DNA of 64,000 bases, taken from NCBI GenBank assembly GCA_009268125.1, contig WBOU01000011.1:124001-188000 (forward strand), written 5' to 3'. This stretch comes from Chloroflexia bacterium SDU3-3 (GTDB lineage Bacteria > Chloroflexota > Chloroflexia > Chloroflexales > Roseiflexaceae). The position numbers were made by a program, and so were the translations under genes. Below, one piece after another: positions 52,883 through 61,040 of this stretch. The notes beneath the pieces were generated by a model that was not told where the DNA came from, searched no databases, and worked only from the letters and a program-made list of their open reading frames with translations. Within the stretch, counting starts at the first letter, position 1; each line of letters starts with the position of its first letter.

Positions 52883-53001
52883 TCCCACACGGCCCATGCG
52901 GCGAAGGTGCCGCTCGTGCAAACTGGCCATATACACGACCACGAGCCGCCTGCGCACCGCACGCGAACGCCGAACATTGGGAATTCCAAGAGGGCGATGC
53001 C
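52883..53001 (+). repeat. Dispersed element, copy 8, 5' part only
   Basis: CGGCCCATGCGGCGAAGGTG, TGGCCATATACACGA and GAACATTGGGAATTCCAAG match the first 120 bases of the element; the hairpin region is degraded to GAGGGCGATGCCCT. The 533-base spacer 52609-53141 holds no gene. Confidence 0.7.
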
Positions 53002-53141
53002 CTGCGCCACCGCCAAAGTCATCGAACTTCCGCCCGCAGGCCCGCCCTGCTGGTGCAGAACCTGCACTAGCCGCGCTGTCATCACGATCCACCCGCAGCC
53101 CTCCCGATGACATCGGAACCGCACAGTGAAGGAGATCGATG

Positions 53142-54014
53142 ATGTTCTACCACGACAACAGCCTGCAGTACCCCGTGCGCGTCGAGACGCCCAACCCGAT
53201 CTTCGCCCGCATGCTTCAGCAGGCGATCGGCGGGGTCGAGGGCGAGGTGCGCGTGATGCTCCAGTACCTGTTCCAGGCCTTCGGGGCGCGCGGGCCATCC
53301 CGGTACCGCGACATGATCCTGGAGACCGGCACCGAAGAGATCGGCCACGTGCAGATGCTCTGCACCGCCGTGGCGCTGAACCTTGAGGGCGCGCCGACCG
53401 AGCTGCAGGACGAGGCGGCCAAAGACCCCATGATCGCTGCCGCCATGGGCGGCATGGACCCGCGCCAGTACCTCTCGGCGGGCATGGCCGCGCTGGCCGC
53501 CGACGCCAACGGCGTGCCCTTCGATGGCTCACATGTCTACGCCAGCGGCAACCTGGCCGCCGACATGTACGCCAACGTTACCGCCGAGGCCACCGGGCGC
53601 ATCCTCGCCACCCGGCTCTACCACATGACCGATGACCCGGGGATGAAGGACATGCTGGCCTTCCTGATCGCCCGCGACACCATGCACCAGCAGCAGTGGC
53701 TGGCCGTGCTTGAGGAGCTGCGCGAGCAGGGCGGCGTGCTGCCCATCCCCAACAGCTTCCCGCAGAACCTTGAGCACCAGGATGTAAGCTACGTGTTCCT
53801 AGGCACCAACATCGACCCGGCGGCCCCCATCCCCGAGGGGCGCTGGTCGCAGGGGCCATCGCTGGATGGCCGGGCGCAGTACAGCGCGCAGCGCGCCACC
53901 CCCATGGGCCAGGAGCCGAAGCTGGCCCCGCCGCGCCCCGATGGCTTCGCCCAGGTGCAGCAGATGGCCGACGGCGAGGGGCTGATCGGCAAGATCTTGA
54001 ACAAGCTGCCCTAG
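53142..54014 (+). CDS. Manganese catalase family protein
   Basis: Manganese catalases break down hydrogen peroxide using a dinuclear Mn centre in a four-helix bundle. The start is set at the second ATG (53142, MFYHDNSLQYPVRVE), seven bases after AAGGAG; ATG 53139 is possible. Metal-ligand regions are GGVEGEVRVMLQYLFQ (Glu), TGTEEIGHVQML (Glu and His), TAEATGRILATRLYHMTDD and IARDTMHQQQW (His). At 290 residues it is close to the family norm. The C-terminal tail (VFLGTNIDPAAPIPEGRW) is also typical. It is a single-gene unit followed by a strong terminator. Confidence 0.95.
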   Translation: MFYHDNSLQYPVRVETPNPIFARMLQQAIGGVEGEVRVMLQYLFQAFGARGPSRYRDMILETGTEEIGHVQMLCTAVALNLEGAPTELQDEAAKDPMIAAAMGGMDPRQYLSAGMAALAADANGVPFDGSHVYASGNLAADMYANVTAEATGRILATRLYHMTDDPGMKDMLAFLIARDTMHQQQWLAVLEELREQGGVLPIPNSFPQNLEHQDVSYVFLGTNIDPAAPIPEGRWSQGPSLDGRAQYSAQRATPMGQEPKLAPPRPDGFAQVQQMADGEGLIGKILNKLP

Positions 54015-54032
54015 CCCTGCCGCCAGATCCGA

Positions 54033-54067
54033 GCGCGCCGGACGTACCCCGTCCTGGCGCGCTTTTT
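54033..54067 (+). terminator. Intrinsic terminator of the Mn catalase gene
   Basis: An 11-bp stem (GCGCGCCGGAC with GTCC-T-GGCGCGC, one bulged T) and a seven-base loop are followed by TTTTT. Confidence 0.85.
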
Positions 54068-54116
54068 GCTTCATGCATGGGCAAAACTTGATCCGCCCGA
54101 TCTATCGAGGGACGCT

Positions 54117-54776
54117 ATGCGCCTGCTGAAAAACTATGGGCTATCGATCGCCCTGATCATCCTCTTTCTCATCTGCCTGATCGGCATGGCGATCTCGGGC
54201 TACGCCGAGAGCAACCAGGAGAAGCAGCAAAAAAACGAGCCGACGGTGAGCTTTGGCCAGTATCTCACCAGCGGCGACTTCGCCGAGCCGCTGTTTGTAA
54301 ACTGGGAGAGCGAGTTCCTCCAGCAGTTCGCCTATGTTGTGCTCACCATCTTCTTGTTCCAGAAAGGCTCGTCGGAGTCGAAGAAGCTCGATGGCTCCGA
54401 CCCGGTGGACGAGCGCCCGGAGCCGCACGCCCACGACCCACACGCGCCCTGGCCGGTGCGCGCGGGCGGCCTCGCGCTGCTGCTCTACCGCAACTCGCTC
54501 AGCCTGGCCTTTGCCGCCCTGTTCATCCTCTCGTTTGTGCTGCACGGCGTGGGCGGGCTGGCCGCCTACAACGAGAGCCAGGTGCGCCACGGGCAGTCAG
54601 CCGTCAGCCTGGTGCAGTTCCTCGGCACGGCGCGCTTCTGGTCACAGTCGTTCCAGAACTGGCAGAGCGAGTTCCTCTCGGTGTTCGCCATCGTCACCAT
54701 GGGCATCTTCCTCCGACAGTACGGCTCGCCCGAGTCAAAACCCGTCCATGCGCCGCATAGCGAAACAGGCCACTAG
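54117..54776 (+). CDS. DUF6766-like membrane protein with internal duplication
   Basis: The start at 54117 (MRLLKNYGLSIALIILF) follows CGAGG. The 219-residue protein is an internal duplication. Each half has a membrane helix, a loop with VSFGQYLTSGDFAEPLFVNW or VSLVQFLGTARFWSQSFQNW, then ESEFLQQFAYVVLTIFLFQK or QSEFLSVFAIVTMGIFLRQ and a GS-x-ESK end. This is the pattern of the DUF6766 family, of unknown function. A His/Pro-rich linker (RPEPHAHDPHAPWP) joins the halves. It lies between Mn catalase and the thioredoxin-like gene, hinting at stress-related context only. Confidence 0.8.
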   Translation: MRLLKNYGLSIALIILFLICLIGMAISGYAESNQEKQQKNEPTVSFGQYLTSGDFAEPLFVNWESEFLQQFAYVVLTIFLFQKGSSESKKLDGSDPVDERPEPHAHDPHAPWPVRAGGLALLLYRNSLSLAFAALFILSFVLHGVGGLAAYNESQVRHGQSAVSLVQFLGTARFWSQSFQNWQSEFLSVFAIVTMGIFLRQYGSPESKPVHAPHSETGH

Positions 54777-54780
54777 TACC

Positions 54781-54810
54781 TTGCAGGCTATCGGCTGGCT
54801 GGCCTATAAT
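54781..54810 (+). promoter_or_regulatory. Promoter of the thioredoxin-like/HDAC-like operon
   Basis: TTGCAG (54781-54786) and a perfect TATAAT (54805-54810) are separated by 18 bases, about 40 bases before the gene at 54848. Confidence 0.6.
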
Positions 54811-54847
54811 AGGAGGATAATTTCATCTACATGTAAGGATTCTTGCT

Positions 54848-55345
54848 ATGGTACCGGCCCTCTTCGACCAGCGCCGCAATCCCTTTCACGATCTGCGCGA
54901 CGCCCTGACACAGGCCCGCAAAGAGCATAAGAATGTGCTCGTCACCATCGGCGGCGATTGGTGCATCTGGTGCCACCGTCTTGAGGCGTTCATCCGCGCC
55001 AACCCCGAGCTGCAGGCCCTGCGCGACCGCTATGTGCTGGTGAATGTCTTCATCAGCGAGAGCAACGCCGAGATCAACGCCGATTTCCTAACCCACGTGC
55101 CCGAGCTGGATGGTGTGCCGCACCTGGTGGTCTACAACGGACATGGCTACCTGCTGTGCTCGCAGCCCACCGATCCGCTTGAGGACGGCGACACCTATAG
55201 CTACGAGCGCGTGCGCGATTTCTTGGAGACATGGTCGGACTGGCGGCGCTCGATCTTCGACGACCTCGACACCAGCGAGCTGAAGCAGCGCTTCGAGCAA
55301 CACCTTGGGCCTGGCAAGCGCAACAAGCTCACGCTCTCGGCATAG
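54848..55345 (+). CDS. Thioredoxin-fold protein with WCIWC active site
   Basis: The 165-residue protein has a thioredoxin fold with the redox pair Cys39-x-x-Cys42 in IGGDWCIWCHRLE. The N-terminal DLRDALTQARKEHKNVLVTI (about residues 14-33) is like the Thioredoxin_7/DUF255 class. The cis-Pro loop is GVPHLVVYNGHGYLL. No signal peptide is seen, so it should be a cytoplasmic thiol-disulfide reductase or chaperone-like redox protein. The HDAC-like gene begins nine bases after its stop, so the two form an operon behind the promoter at 54781. TAAGGA precedes the start. Confidence 0.88.
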   Translation: MVPALFDQRRNPFHDLRDALTQARKEHKNVLVTIGGDWCIWCHRLEAFIRANPELQALRDRYVLVNVFISESNAEINADFLTHVPELDGVPHLVVYNGHGYLLCSQPTDPLEDGDTYSYERVRDFLETWSDWRRSIFDDLDTSELKQRFEQHLGPGKRNKLTLSA

Positions 55346-55354
55346 CGGAAACCC

Positions 55355-56392
55355 ATGGGCCACAGCTTCGCGATATCGCTCCACCCAGAGCTGGCCGCCA
55401 CCTCGCGCCCGCTGCACCAGATCGCCTTCTTCGGCAGATCGCTGCCGCACTATCAGGGCATCTGGGAAAGCCTAGCCCCGCTGGTAGCCGAGCACCCGCT
55501 CATCGCCCCAGCGATGGCCGACCTGGGCCTCTACCACACGGTTCACACCGAGCAGTACATGGCCGCGCTAGCGATGCTGGCCGAGGGCCAGCGCCCCGAG
55601 CCGCCGCCCAGGCTCAGCACCGAGTGCGCCGGGCTAGCATTTGCGCTGCCAGCCTACCAGTATGCGCTGGGCGGCATGTGCGCCGCCATCGATCAGATGC
55701 GGGTCGGCACGCTGGACTGCGCCTACTGCTGCGGCCTGGGCGGGCACCACGCCGCCGCCGACCGCGGCCACGGCTACTGCCTGCTCAACCCGCTGGCGGC
55801 TGCCGCCCGCTACGCCCAGGGCCTGGGCTTCCGCCGGGTGCTGCTGATCGACTGGGACATCCACCACGGCGACGGCACCCAGGCGATCTTCGCCGGCGAC
55901 CCCACGGTCTACCACATCAGCATCCACAGCGCGTTCGACCTGTACATGGCCACCCAGGGCGGCCTGCAGGCCGCCACCACCGCCGCCGCTGCTGCAGCGG
56001 GGCACTGCAATATCCCCGTGCGCGATGACCGCATGCCCAGCGACATCGCTGAGCGGCTGGGGCTGCCAGGCCAGATCTTCAGCGGCCAGCAGAGCATCCC
56101 AGCGCTGGCGCAGGCGCTTGAGAGACTCCCCTGGCAGCCCGACCTGATCGGCATCTTCTCGGGCTACGACGCCCACCGCGACGACTGCGGCGCGCACATC
56201 ACCGGCTGGCAAAACGAGGATTTCCGCACGCTCACGCGGCTGGCGCTAGGCGCGGCGCGGCGTGCGGGCTGCCCGCTGCTCTCGGTGCACGGCGGCGGCT
56301 ACGCGCCCGCCGTCACGGTGGCGGCGGCGCTCAGCCACATTGCCACCCTAGCCGAGAGCGAGGGTATCTCCTCGACGCATCATATATCGTGA
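55355..56392 (+). CDS. Histone deacetylase-like amidohydrolase
   Basis: The 345-residue protein belongs to the arginase/deacetylase superfamily. The motifs are HHAAADRGHGYCLLN (catalytic His pair), VLLIDWDIHHGDGTQ (zinc Asp and His) and GIFSGYDAHRDDCGAHI (third zinc ligand Asp), then LLSVHGGGYAP at the substrate pocket. Bacterial members deacetylate acetyl-lysine, acetoin-related enzymes or polyamines. The YDAHRDD loop is unusual compared with the common FDAHxxDPL, so substrate preference may differ. It is encoded in an operon with the thioredoxin-like gene, a combination I do not recognise from known pathways. Confidence 0.92.
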   Translation: MGHSFAISLHPELAATSRPLHQIAFFGRSLPHYQGIWESLAPLVAEHPLIAPAMADLGLYHTVHTEQYMAALAMLAEGQRPEPPPRLSTECAGLAFALPAYQYALGGMCAAIDQMRVGTLDCAYCCGLGGHHAAADRGHGYCLLNPLAAAARYAQGLGFRRVLLIDWDIHHGDGTQAIFAGDPTVYHISIHSAFDLYMATQGGLQAATTAAAAAAGHCNIPVRDDRMPSDIAERLGLPGQIFSGQQSIPALAQALERLPWQPDLIGIFSGYDAHRDDCGAHITGWQNEDFRTLTRLALGAARRAGCPLLSVHGGGYAPAVTVAAALSHIATLAESEGISSTHHIS

Positions 56393-56502
56393 GTAGGCGT
56401 TGGGCATATAGAGAAAAGCACTAAGCAGCAAAGATAAAGCCTAGACGCGCATATCCATCACCTTTTTGAGAAAGAGAGCCGAAGGCGGCGTAAGAAATGG
56501 CC

Positions 56503-57450
56503 CTACGCCGCGCTCGCCGCCCGCTGTCGATACCACTCGACCGTGGCGGCGATGCCCTGCTGCAGCGGGGTGGCAGCCAGGCCCAGGGTGCGCTCGATCG
56601 CGCTCGAGTCAACGATCTGCGGCTCGGTGTACTGGTAGAACATCTCGACAAACTCGCGCATGAAGCCGTCGCCCAGGCCCAGCAGCTGGATGAGCAGGCG
56701 CGGCGTGGCCATGAGCTTGGGCGCGATGCCAAGCTGCGCCGCCACCATGCCCGCCACCTGGCGCTGCGTGAGCGCGGGCGCAACCGGCAGCAGCCACGAG
56801 CGGCCCTGGGCCTCGTCGCGCTCGCCCAGGGCGGCCAGCCCGCGCGCCACATCGCCGATATAGCTATAGCTATGGGGCAGATCGATGTTGCCCATCAGCT
56901 GCATGCGCCCGCCCACCAGCGCCGCCGGAAACACGCGGTCGCCCAGCACCGAGTTTAGCACGCGCGGCCCGTAGAAATCTGCCGCGCGGCCTATCGCCAC
57001 CTGCACGCGGCCCTCGCGGTGCGCCGCTAGGTAGCGCTCGACCAGCTGGGCGCGCATGCGGCCCTTGCGCGTGGTCGGTCGGTGCGGGGTCTGCTCGGTC
57101 ATCGGCGCGCCGCCGGTGGGGCCATACACATATAGCGTGTCGAGAACCACCAGCCGGGCCTGGGCGCGGGCAGCGCCTGTGGTGATGGTGGCCTGAAAGC
57201 GGGGGATGAGCTCGACCTGCTGGGGGTAGGGCACATTGGCGCAGTGGTAGACCACCGCCGCATCCTGACACACCGCATCGACCGCACCCTGGTCGAGCGC
57301 GTCGGCGGCGGCCAGCTCCACCCCGGCGGGTAGGGTGGCCCTGCCGCTGCGGTTGACACAGCGCACGCGCTTGCCTTGGGCCTGCAGCAGCTCGGCCAGG
57401 GTGGTGCCAGCGGGGCCGGTGCCGAAGATAACGTGGGTGTTGCCGGTCAT
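56503..57450 (-). CDS. NAD-dependent epimerase/dehydratase family protein
   Basis: The start at 57450 (MTGNTHVIFGTGPAGTTLAE) has AAGGAG seven bases upstream. The 315-residue protein has a Rossmann motif FGTGPAGTTL (about residues 9-18), VVLDTLYVYGPTGG near 103-116, DFYGPRVLNSVLGDRVFPAA near 160-179 and HSYSYIGDVARGL. The glycine motif lacks the strict GxxGxxG of typical epimerases, and the usual YxxxK is replaced by RMRAQLVER, so catalysis may be altered. A TetR-type gene lies upstream on the same strand, with matching operators before both genes, so this is probably its target. Confidence 0.87.
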   Translation of the reverse strand: MTGNTHVIFGTGPAGTTLAELLQAQGKRVRCVNRSGRATLPAGVELAAADALDQGAVDAVCQDAAVVYHCANVPYPQQVELIPRFQATITTGAARAQARLVVLDTLYVYGPTGGAPMTEQTPHRPTTRKGRMRAQLVERYLAAHREGRVQVAIGRAADFYGPRVLNSVLGDRVFPAALVGGRMQLMGNIDLPHSYSYIGDVARGLAALGERDEAQGRSWLLPVAPALTQRQVAGMVAAQLGIAPKLMATPRLLIQLLGLGDGFMREFVEMFYQYTEPQIVDSSAIERTLGLAATPLQQGIAATVEWYRQRAASAA

Positions 57451-57483
57451 GGGTTTGCTCCTTCTCATTACTAAGTATTAAAA

Positions 57484-57498
57484 TAGAACATTGTTCGA
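57484..57498. promoter_or_regulatory. TetR-type operator upstream of the epimerase gene
   Basis: TAGAACATTGTTCGA contains the odd palindrome GAACA-T-TGTTC and matches the site at 58161 at 13 of 15 positions. It lies 34-48 bases upstream of the epimerase start. Confidence 0.75.
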
Positions 57499-57506
57499 TA
57501 ATGGGT

Positions 57507-57540
57507 AAAAAAAGCCGAGGCCGCCACGCCTCGCTTTTTT
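57507..57540. terminator. Terminator of the TetR gene
   Basis: A GC-rich stem with one bulge (GCGAGGC / GCCTCGGC on the minus strand) has A-runs and T-runs on both sides, ending exactly at the stop of the TetR gene. It separates that gene from the epimerase promoter. Confidence 0.7.
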
Positions 57541-58141
57541 AACGATCCTGCCAGCCATCCAGCATGGCCAGCAGCGACTGATCGAGCAGAGCCTGCACGT
57601 GGTGATGGTCGCCCAGGTGGCCCGCCAGCGCCAGGCTGGCGAAGCCGTGCAGCAGGCTCCACAGCGCCTCGGTGGTGCCGAGCGGGTCGGCTAGGCTGCG
57701 CCCGTGGGCGGCGGCCCAGTCCACCAGTGCGGCCATGGCAACATCGCAGACCGGCTGGGCGGCCTGCATCCGCGCCGCGCCATCGACCCGCGCGCCCTCA
57801 AGCCCATGCATCACCTGGTACAGATCGGGGCTGGCGTGGGCGAAGGCTAGGTAGGCCGCCCCGATGCGCCGCGCCCGCTCGCGCTGGTCGCCCTCGGTGG
57901 CGGCGGCGTGGCGCATGGCTGCGGTCAGCTCGGCGAAGCCCTGCTCCATCAGCTCTTGCAGCATGGCCTCTTTGCTGGGAAAGTACTCGTAAACGATCGA
58001 GGGGCTATACTCGATCGCCTCGGCCACACGGCGGATGGTCAGGCCCGACCAGCCCTGCGCCCGCACCAGCCGCCGCGCCTCGGCTAGGATGGCCTCGCGG
58101 GTGGCCTGTTTCTCGCGCTCGCGCCGCTCTTTTACGCCCAT
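57539..58141 (-). CDS. TetR/AcrR-family repressor
   Basis: The 200-residue protein has a basic start (MGVKERREREKQATREAILA) and a helix-turn-helix at about residues 30-62 (LTIRRVAEAIEYSPSIVYEY, then FPSKEAMLQEL). The ligand domain follows the TetR_C_13/WHG type: YLAFAHASPDLYQVMHGLEG in the middle and EALWSLLHGFASLALAGHL near the end. A 15-bp operator lies 20-34 bases before its start and another before the epimerase gene, which supports autoregulation and control of the epimerase. The ligand is unknown. Confidence 0.92.
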   Translation of the reverse strand: MGVKERREREKQATREAILAEARRLVRAQGWSGLTIRRVAEAIEYSPSIVYEYFPSKEAMLQELMEQGFAELTAAMRHAAATEGDQRERARRIGAAYLAFAHASPDLYQVMHGLEGARVDGAARMQAAQPVCDVAMAALVDWAAAHGRSLADPLGTTEALWSLLHGFASLALAGHLGDHHHVQALLDQSLLAMLDGWQDR

Positions 58142-58160
58142 TCGGCCACCAGTTCTCTAA

Positions 58161-58175
58161 TCGAACGTTGTTCGA
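58161..58175. promoter_or_regulatory. TetR-type operator upstream of the TetR gene
   Basis: TCGAACGTTGTTCGA is palindromic except at one position around a central T and is the second copy of the site at 57484. Confidence 0.75.
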
Positions 58176-58219
58176 AATACAACATACCACGGCCTAGCGC
58201 ACATGTCAACCCCCAGCGA

Positions 58220-58867
58220 CTATTCCTCGGCCAGCGGCAGCCAGAGCTGCAGGCAGGCCATGCCGCCCTGCTCCCCCATGGTGAGATCGCCGCCGCCAGC
58301 GCGTAGCACCTCGCGGCAGAATGCGCCGCACTCGCCCCAGGCCTGCTCAAGCGCGACCTGCGGGCCAGCATCGGCCAGCGACACACACACGCGACCATCG
58401 CGACGATGGGCAGACACATGCACCATCGGGTCGAGCATGGCCCCGCGCTGGCGGCGCAGGCTGGCCCGCAGCAGCATGGCCAGCACCCATGTGAGCCGGC
58501 TGCGGTCGGCCAGCGCCTGCACCTCATCCGAGGGCGCAAGCTGCACCGGCAGGGCCTGCACCTGAAACATGGTGCAGATATCGGCCAGCAGCGGCAGCAG
58601 CGCAAAGGGGCGGCACACATACTCGGGCGGCAGATCAGGCTGATCAATCAGATCGACCAGATCGGAAAGCATCCACAGTCCTGCGCGGAACTCGGCCACG
58701 TGGGCCTTGGCCCGATCCAGATCTTCCGCACCAGCCGCAGCCGCATGAGATGAGTCGCCAAGGTTCAGCAGCGCCAGCGAGACCGACTGCAGATTGTTGC
58801 CGAACCGATGGACCAAATAGCGCAGCATCGGCACGGCATGCTGCATTTCCCCAGATAGACTGCTCAT
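58220..58867 (-). CDS. Histidine-phosphotransferase-like protein (HisKA_2 helix, degenerate ATPase domain)
   Basis: Residues about 14-36 (LRYLVHRFGNNLQSVSLALL) match the HisKA_2 phosphoacceptor helix, whose pattern is H-R-x-x-N-N-L-Q. The C-terminal half has the size and secondary structure of a HATPase domain, but the N box is LTWVLAMLLRASLRRQ without the key Asn. The G1 box is LADAGPQV, not DxGxG. ATP binding is therefore unlikely. The 215-residue size fits the ChpT/Spo0B class of phosphotransferases, an inference. It follows the receiver-HTH gene by six bases and is the last gene of a signalling cluster. Confidence 0.65.
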   Translation of the reverse strand: MSSLSGEMQHAVPMLRYLVHRFGNNLQSVSLALLNLGDSSHAAAAGAEDLDRAKAHVAEFRAGLWMLSDLVDLIDQPDLPPEYVCRPFALLPLLADICTMFQVQALPVQLAPSDEVQALADRSRLTWVLAMLLRASLRRQRGAMLDPMVHVSAHRRDGRVCVSLADAGPQVALEQAWGECGAFCREVLRAGGGDLTMGEQGGMACLQLWLPLAEE

Positions 58868-58873
58868 GCGACA

Positions 58874-59581
58874 TCATCCCTTGGTGTTGTGTAGATCCTG
58901 CACAAGGTGATAATACTGCCTTGCGCCTCGATAGAGCAAGCCCTGCTCTACGAGCTGCAGCAGATCGCGCTGAAAGGTGCGGCGCGTCACCCCGGCGGGC
59001 TGCAGCAGGGCCGCGATCTGCTGGATCTTCATCGGCCCCTGGTGGGCGATCAGCGCCACAATGGCCTGCATGCGCTCCTCGGGGCTGGCCACATCGGAGC
59101 TCGGCGGCCCGATCTCGGGGGCAGGCAGGTGCAGCACCAGCTCCTTGGCCTGCTTGAGCAAGATCGGGTAGAGCGCTAGGGCGCGATCTTGCCGCGACGG
59201 CGGCGGCAGCAGCAGCGCCTCCTCGATCGCCTGCAGGATGTCCCTAGTGCTGGCGGGCTTGCGCAGCAGCGGCGCGGGGCAGAGAATGTCCAGGCCGACG
59301 GCCTTCTGACGATAGGCCGAGAACAGCACGATCGAAAAATCCCAGCGGATCTCGCGCAGCAGCACACACACGCTGGAGCCATCCAGATCGGGCAGGTGGA
59401 GGTCGAGCATGATCAGGTCGATCTCCGCCGCGCGGGCCTGGGCCACCTGCAGCCCGCGCATGCCGCTGGACGCGCCGATCACCGCCCAATCGGGGTGGTC
59501 GCCCGCCACCGCCCTTCGCACCATCTCGATGTTATCGGCATAGTCATCGATAACGAGCAGGGTTATGGTATCGCTCGGCAT
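58874..59581 (-). CDS. Response regulator with C-terminal winged-helix domain
   Basis: The start at 59581 (MPSDTITLLVIDDYADNIEM) follows TAGGAA. The 235-residue protein has a complete receiver: the acidic pair in VIDDY, the phosphoacceptor Asp in LIMLDLHLPDLDG (about residue 60), Ser in VLFSAY and Lys in LLRKPAS. The C-terminal 70 residues have EERMQAIVALIAHQGPMKI, QQIAALLQPAGVTRRTFQRD and LLQLVEQGLLYRGA, a DeoR-like winged helix. It is thus likely a transcription factor controlled by phosphorylation. It lies six bases upstream of the phosphotransferase-like gene. Confidence 0.88.
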   Translation of the reverse strand: MPSDTITLLVIDDYADNIEMVRRAVAGDHPDWAVIGASSGMRGLQVAQARAAEIDLIMLDLHLPDLDGSSVCVLLREIRWDFSIVLFSAYRQKAVGLDILCPAPLLRKPASTRDILQAIEEALLLPPPSRQDRALALYPILLKQAKELVLHLPAPEIGPPSSDVASPEERMQAIVALIAHQGPMKIQQIAALLQPAGVTRRTFQRDLLQLVEQGLLYRGARQYYHLVQDLHNTKG

Positions 59582-59651
59582 TGAATTCCTACGCAACAGA
59601 CTGGTTAGGCGAAATTATACTCGAAAAAGAACCAGCGCGCGCATCCAGAAA

Positions 59652-60989
59652 TCACATGCGATCGAGCACAAGCCCCCGCAGCACCTTCTCCAGCGAATCA
59701 ACCGTGTACGGGCCGGTCATCAGGAAGGCTAGCGGCAGCCGCAGGGCGAACTCCTGATACACGCGGCTGGCCAGCACAAACAGATCCTGGGTGCTGGTGG
59801 CATGGGTCATAAAATCATCGCGGGTATGGCCCGGCCCTAGCAGGTCGCAGAACATCAGCTCCAGCTTGGGGCGGATGGACTGCAGGAAAGCCGCCGAGTC
59901 GTGATCCTGCGCCGACTTGCTCTCGTAGGGGTCGAGGATGCGAAACTCCACTGGCAGCTTGAATGGCCGCGCGATCTGCTCCAGCGCGTGCACGGTGAGA
60001 ATCGGCATGGGCTGCGACTGGGCGAGCGCAGGGGCGATGTGCGCACTATAGTCTGGGCGGCGAGCATAGATCTGGTAGCTGCCATCGCCAAACGCCTCGA
60101 TCGCCTCGACCTTAGTGGCCAGGCCATGGTCGCGCAGCAGGGCTAGGCACGGGTCGAGCAGCGCAGGTGAGTGCACCTCGACCACAGCCTGCTGGATCCT
60201 CAGCCAGTCCTCGTCGGGCAGAGCGCTGAGGATGTCGAACTCCATGCCCTCGACATCGACCTTGAGCAGATCCACCCGTGCGATCTGGTTGCGCCGCAGC
60301 AGCGAGCGCAGCGTCATCAGCTGCACCTCGGACTGCTCGAACAGCGCCCCGCTGCGGCTCAGCTCATCGGCATAGCCATCGATCAGCTCGCGCTCGAACG
60401 CCGCGCCGCTGGGCAGGCGCTGGCGCATCTGCGCCATACGGTCTTGGCTATCCATCACGTACTGCTGCTGGTCGCGCAGATCGTGGTAGAACCCCGAGCG
60501 CGAGGGGCTCCACTTGTTGTAGCTGAACATGCCCACGCCATCGCGCGCGCCCACCCCGGCCTCGATCACCGTCACCTGGCCCTGCTGGGCGTAGAGCAGG
60601 GTGTTGATGCGCAGCAGATCGCACGTAGTGGGGGCTGGCTCGACCGCGTAGACATGCGCCCCCGAGAGCTGCGCCATCAGCGTGAACATGCCGATATTCG
60701 CGCCGATGTCCACCACCACATCGCCCGCCCCCAGGGTGACGCCATAGCGCAGCGCGGGCTTGGTGGGCGAGAAGAACTCGTGGTACTGAATGAAGGCCTC
60801 GCGGTAGTTGGCGTGGACCACCGCCATACCATTGGGAAGCGACAAGCGCGCATGGCCCGCGATCACTGGTGCCGCAGTCACCGTGGGCACTACCGCCGCC
60901 ACATAGCCCTCGCGGGTGCCATCCCAGCGAACCTCTTGCACATGCGGGGACTGCTGAATATGCTGTTGGAGAAGCTGGATTGAATTCAT
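59652..60989 (-). CDS. FkbM-family methyltransferase fused to a carrier-protein-like domain
   Basis: The start at 60989 (MNSIQLLQQH) follows AAGG. Residues about 88-270 are an FkbM-type SAM-dependent methyltransferase: VVVDIGANIGMFTL (92-104), AVEPAP (115-120) and LLKVDVEGMEFDIL (241-254). Residues about 371-440 align with acyl/peptidyl carrier proteins of NRPS/PKS: KLELMFCDLLGPGHTRDDF, then VLASRVYQEFALRLPL. The phosphopantetheine serine position appears to be Thr400 (next to Ser399). No NRPS or PKS gene is in the window. The gene sits between two response regulator genes on the same strand. The product methylated is unknown. Confidence 0.83.
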   Translation of the reverse strand: MNSIQLLQQHIQQSPHVQEVRWDGTREGYVAAVVPTVTAAPVIAGHARLSLPNGMAVVHANYREAFIQYHEFFSPTKPALRYGVTLGAGDVVVDIGANIGMFTLMAQLSGAHVYAVEPAPTTCDLLRINTLLYAQQGQVTVIEAGVGARDGVGMFSYNKWSPSRSGFYHDLRDQQQYVMDSQDRMAQMRQRLPSGAAFERELIDGYADELSRSGALFEQSEVQLMTLRSLLRRNQIARVDLLKVDVEGMEFDILSALPDEDWLRIQQAVVEVHSPALLDPCLALLRDHGLATKVEAIEAFGDGSYQIYARRPDYSAHIAPALAQSQPMPILTVHALEQIARPFKLPVEFRILDPYESKSAQDHDSAAFLQSIRPKLELMFCDLLGPGHTRDDFMTHATSTQDLFVLASRVYQEFALRLPLAFLMTGPYTVDSLEKVLRGLVLDRM

Positions 60990-61040
60990 CAGGTTACCTT
61001 GCCCCTGTGGGCATTGCAAAAGAAAGAAGGTTTTTAACCC

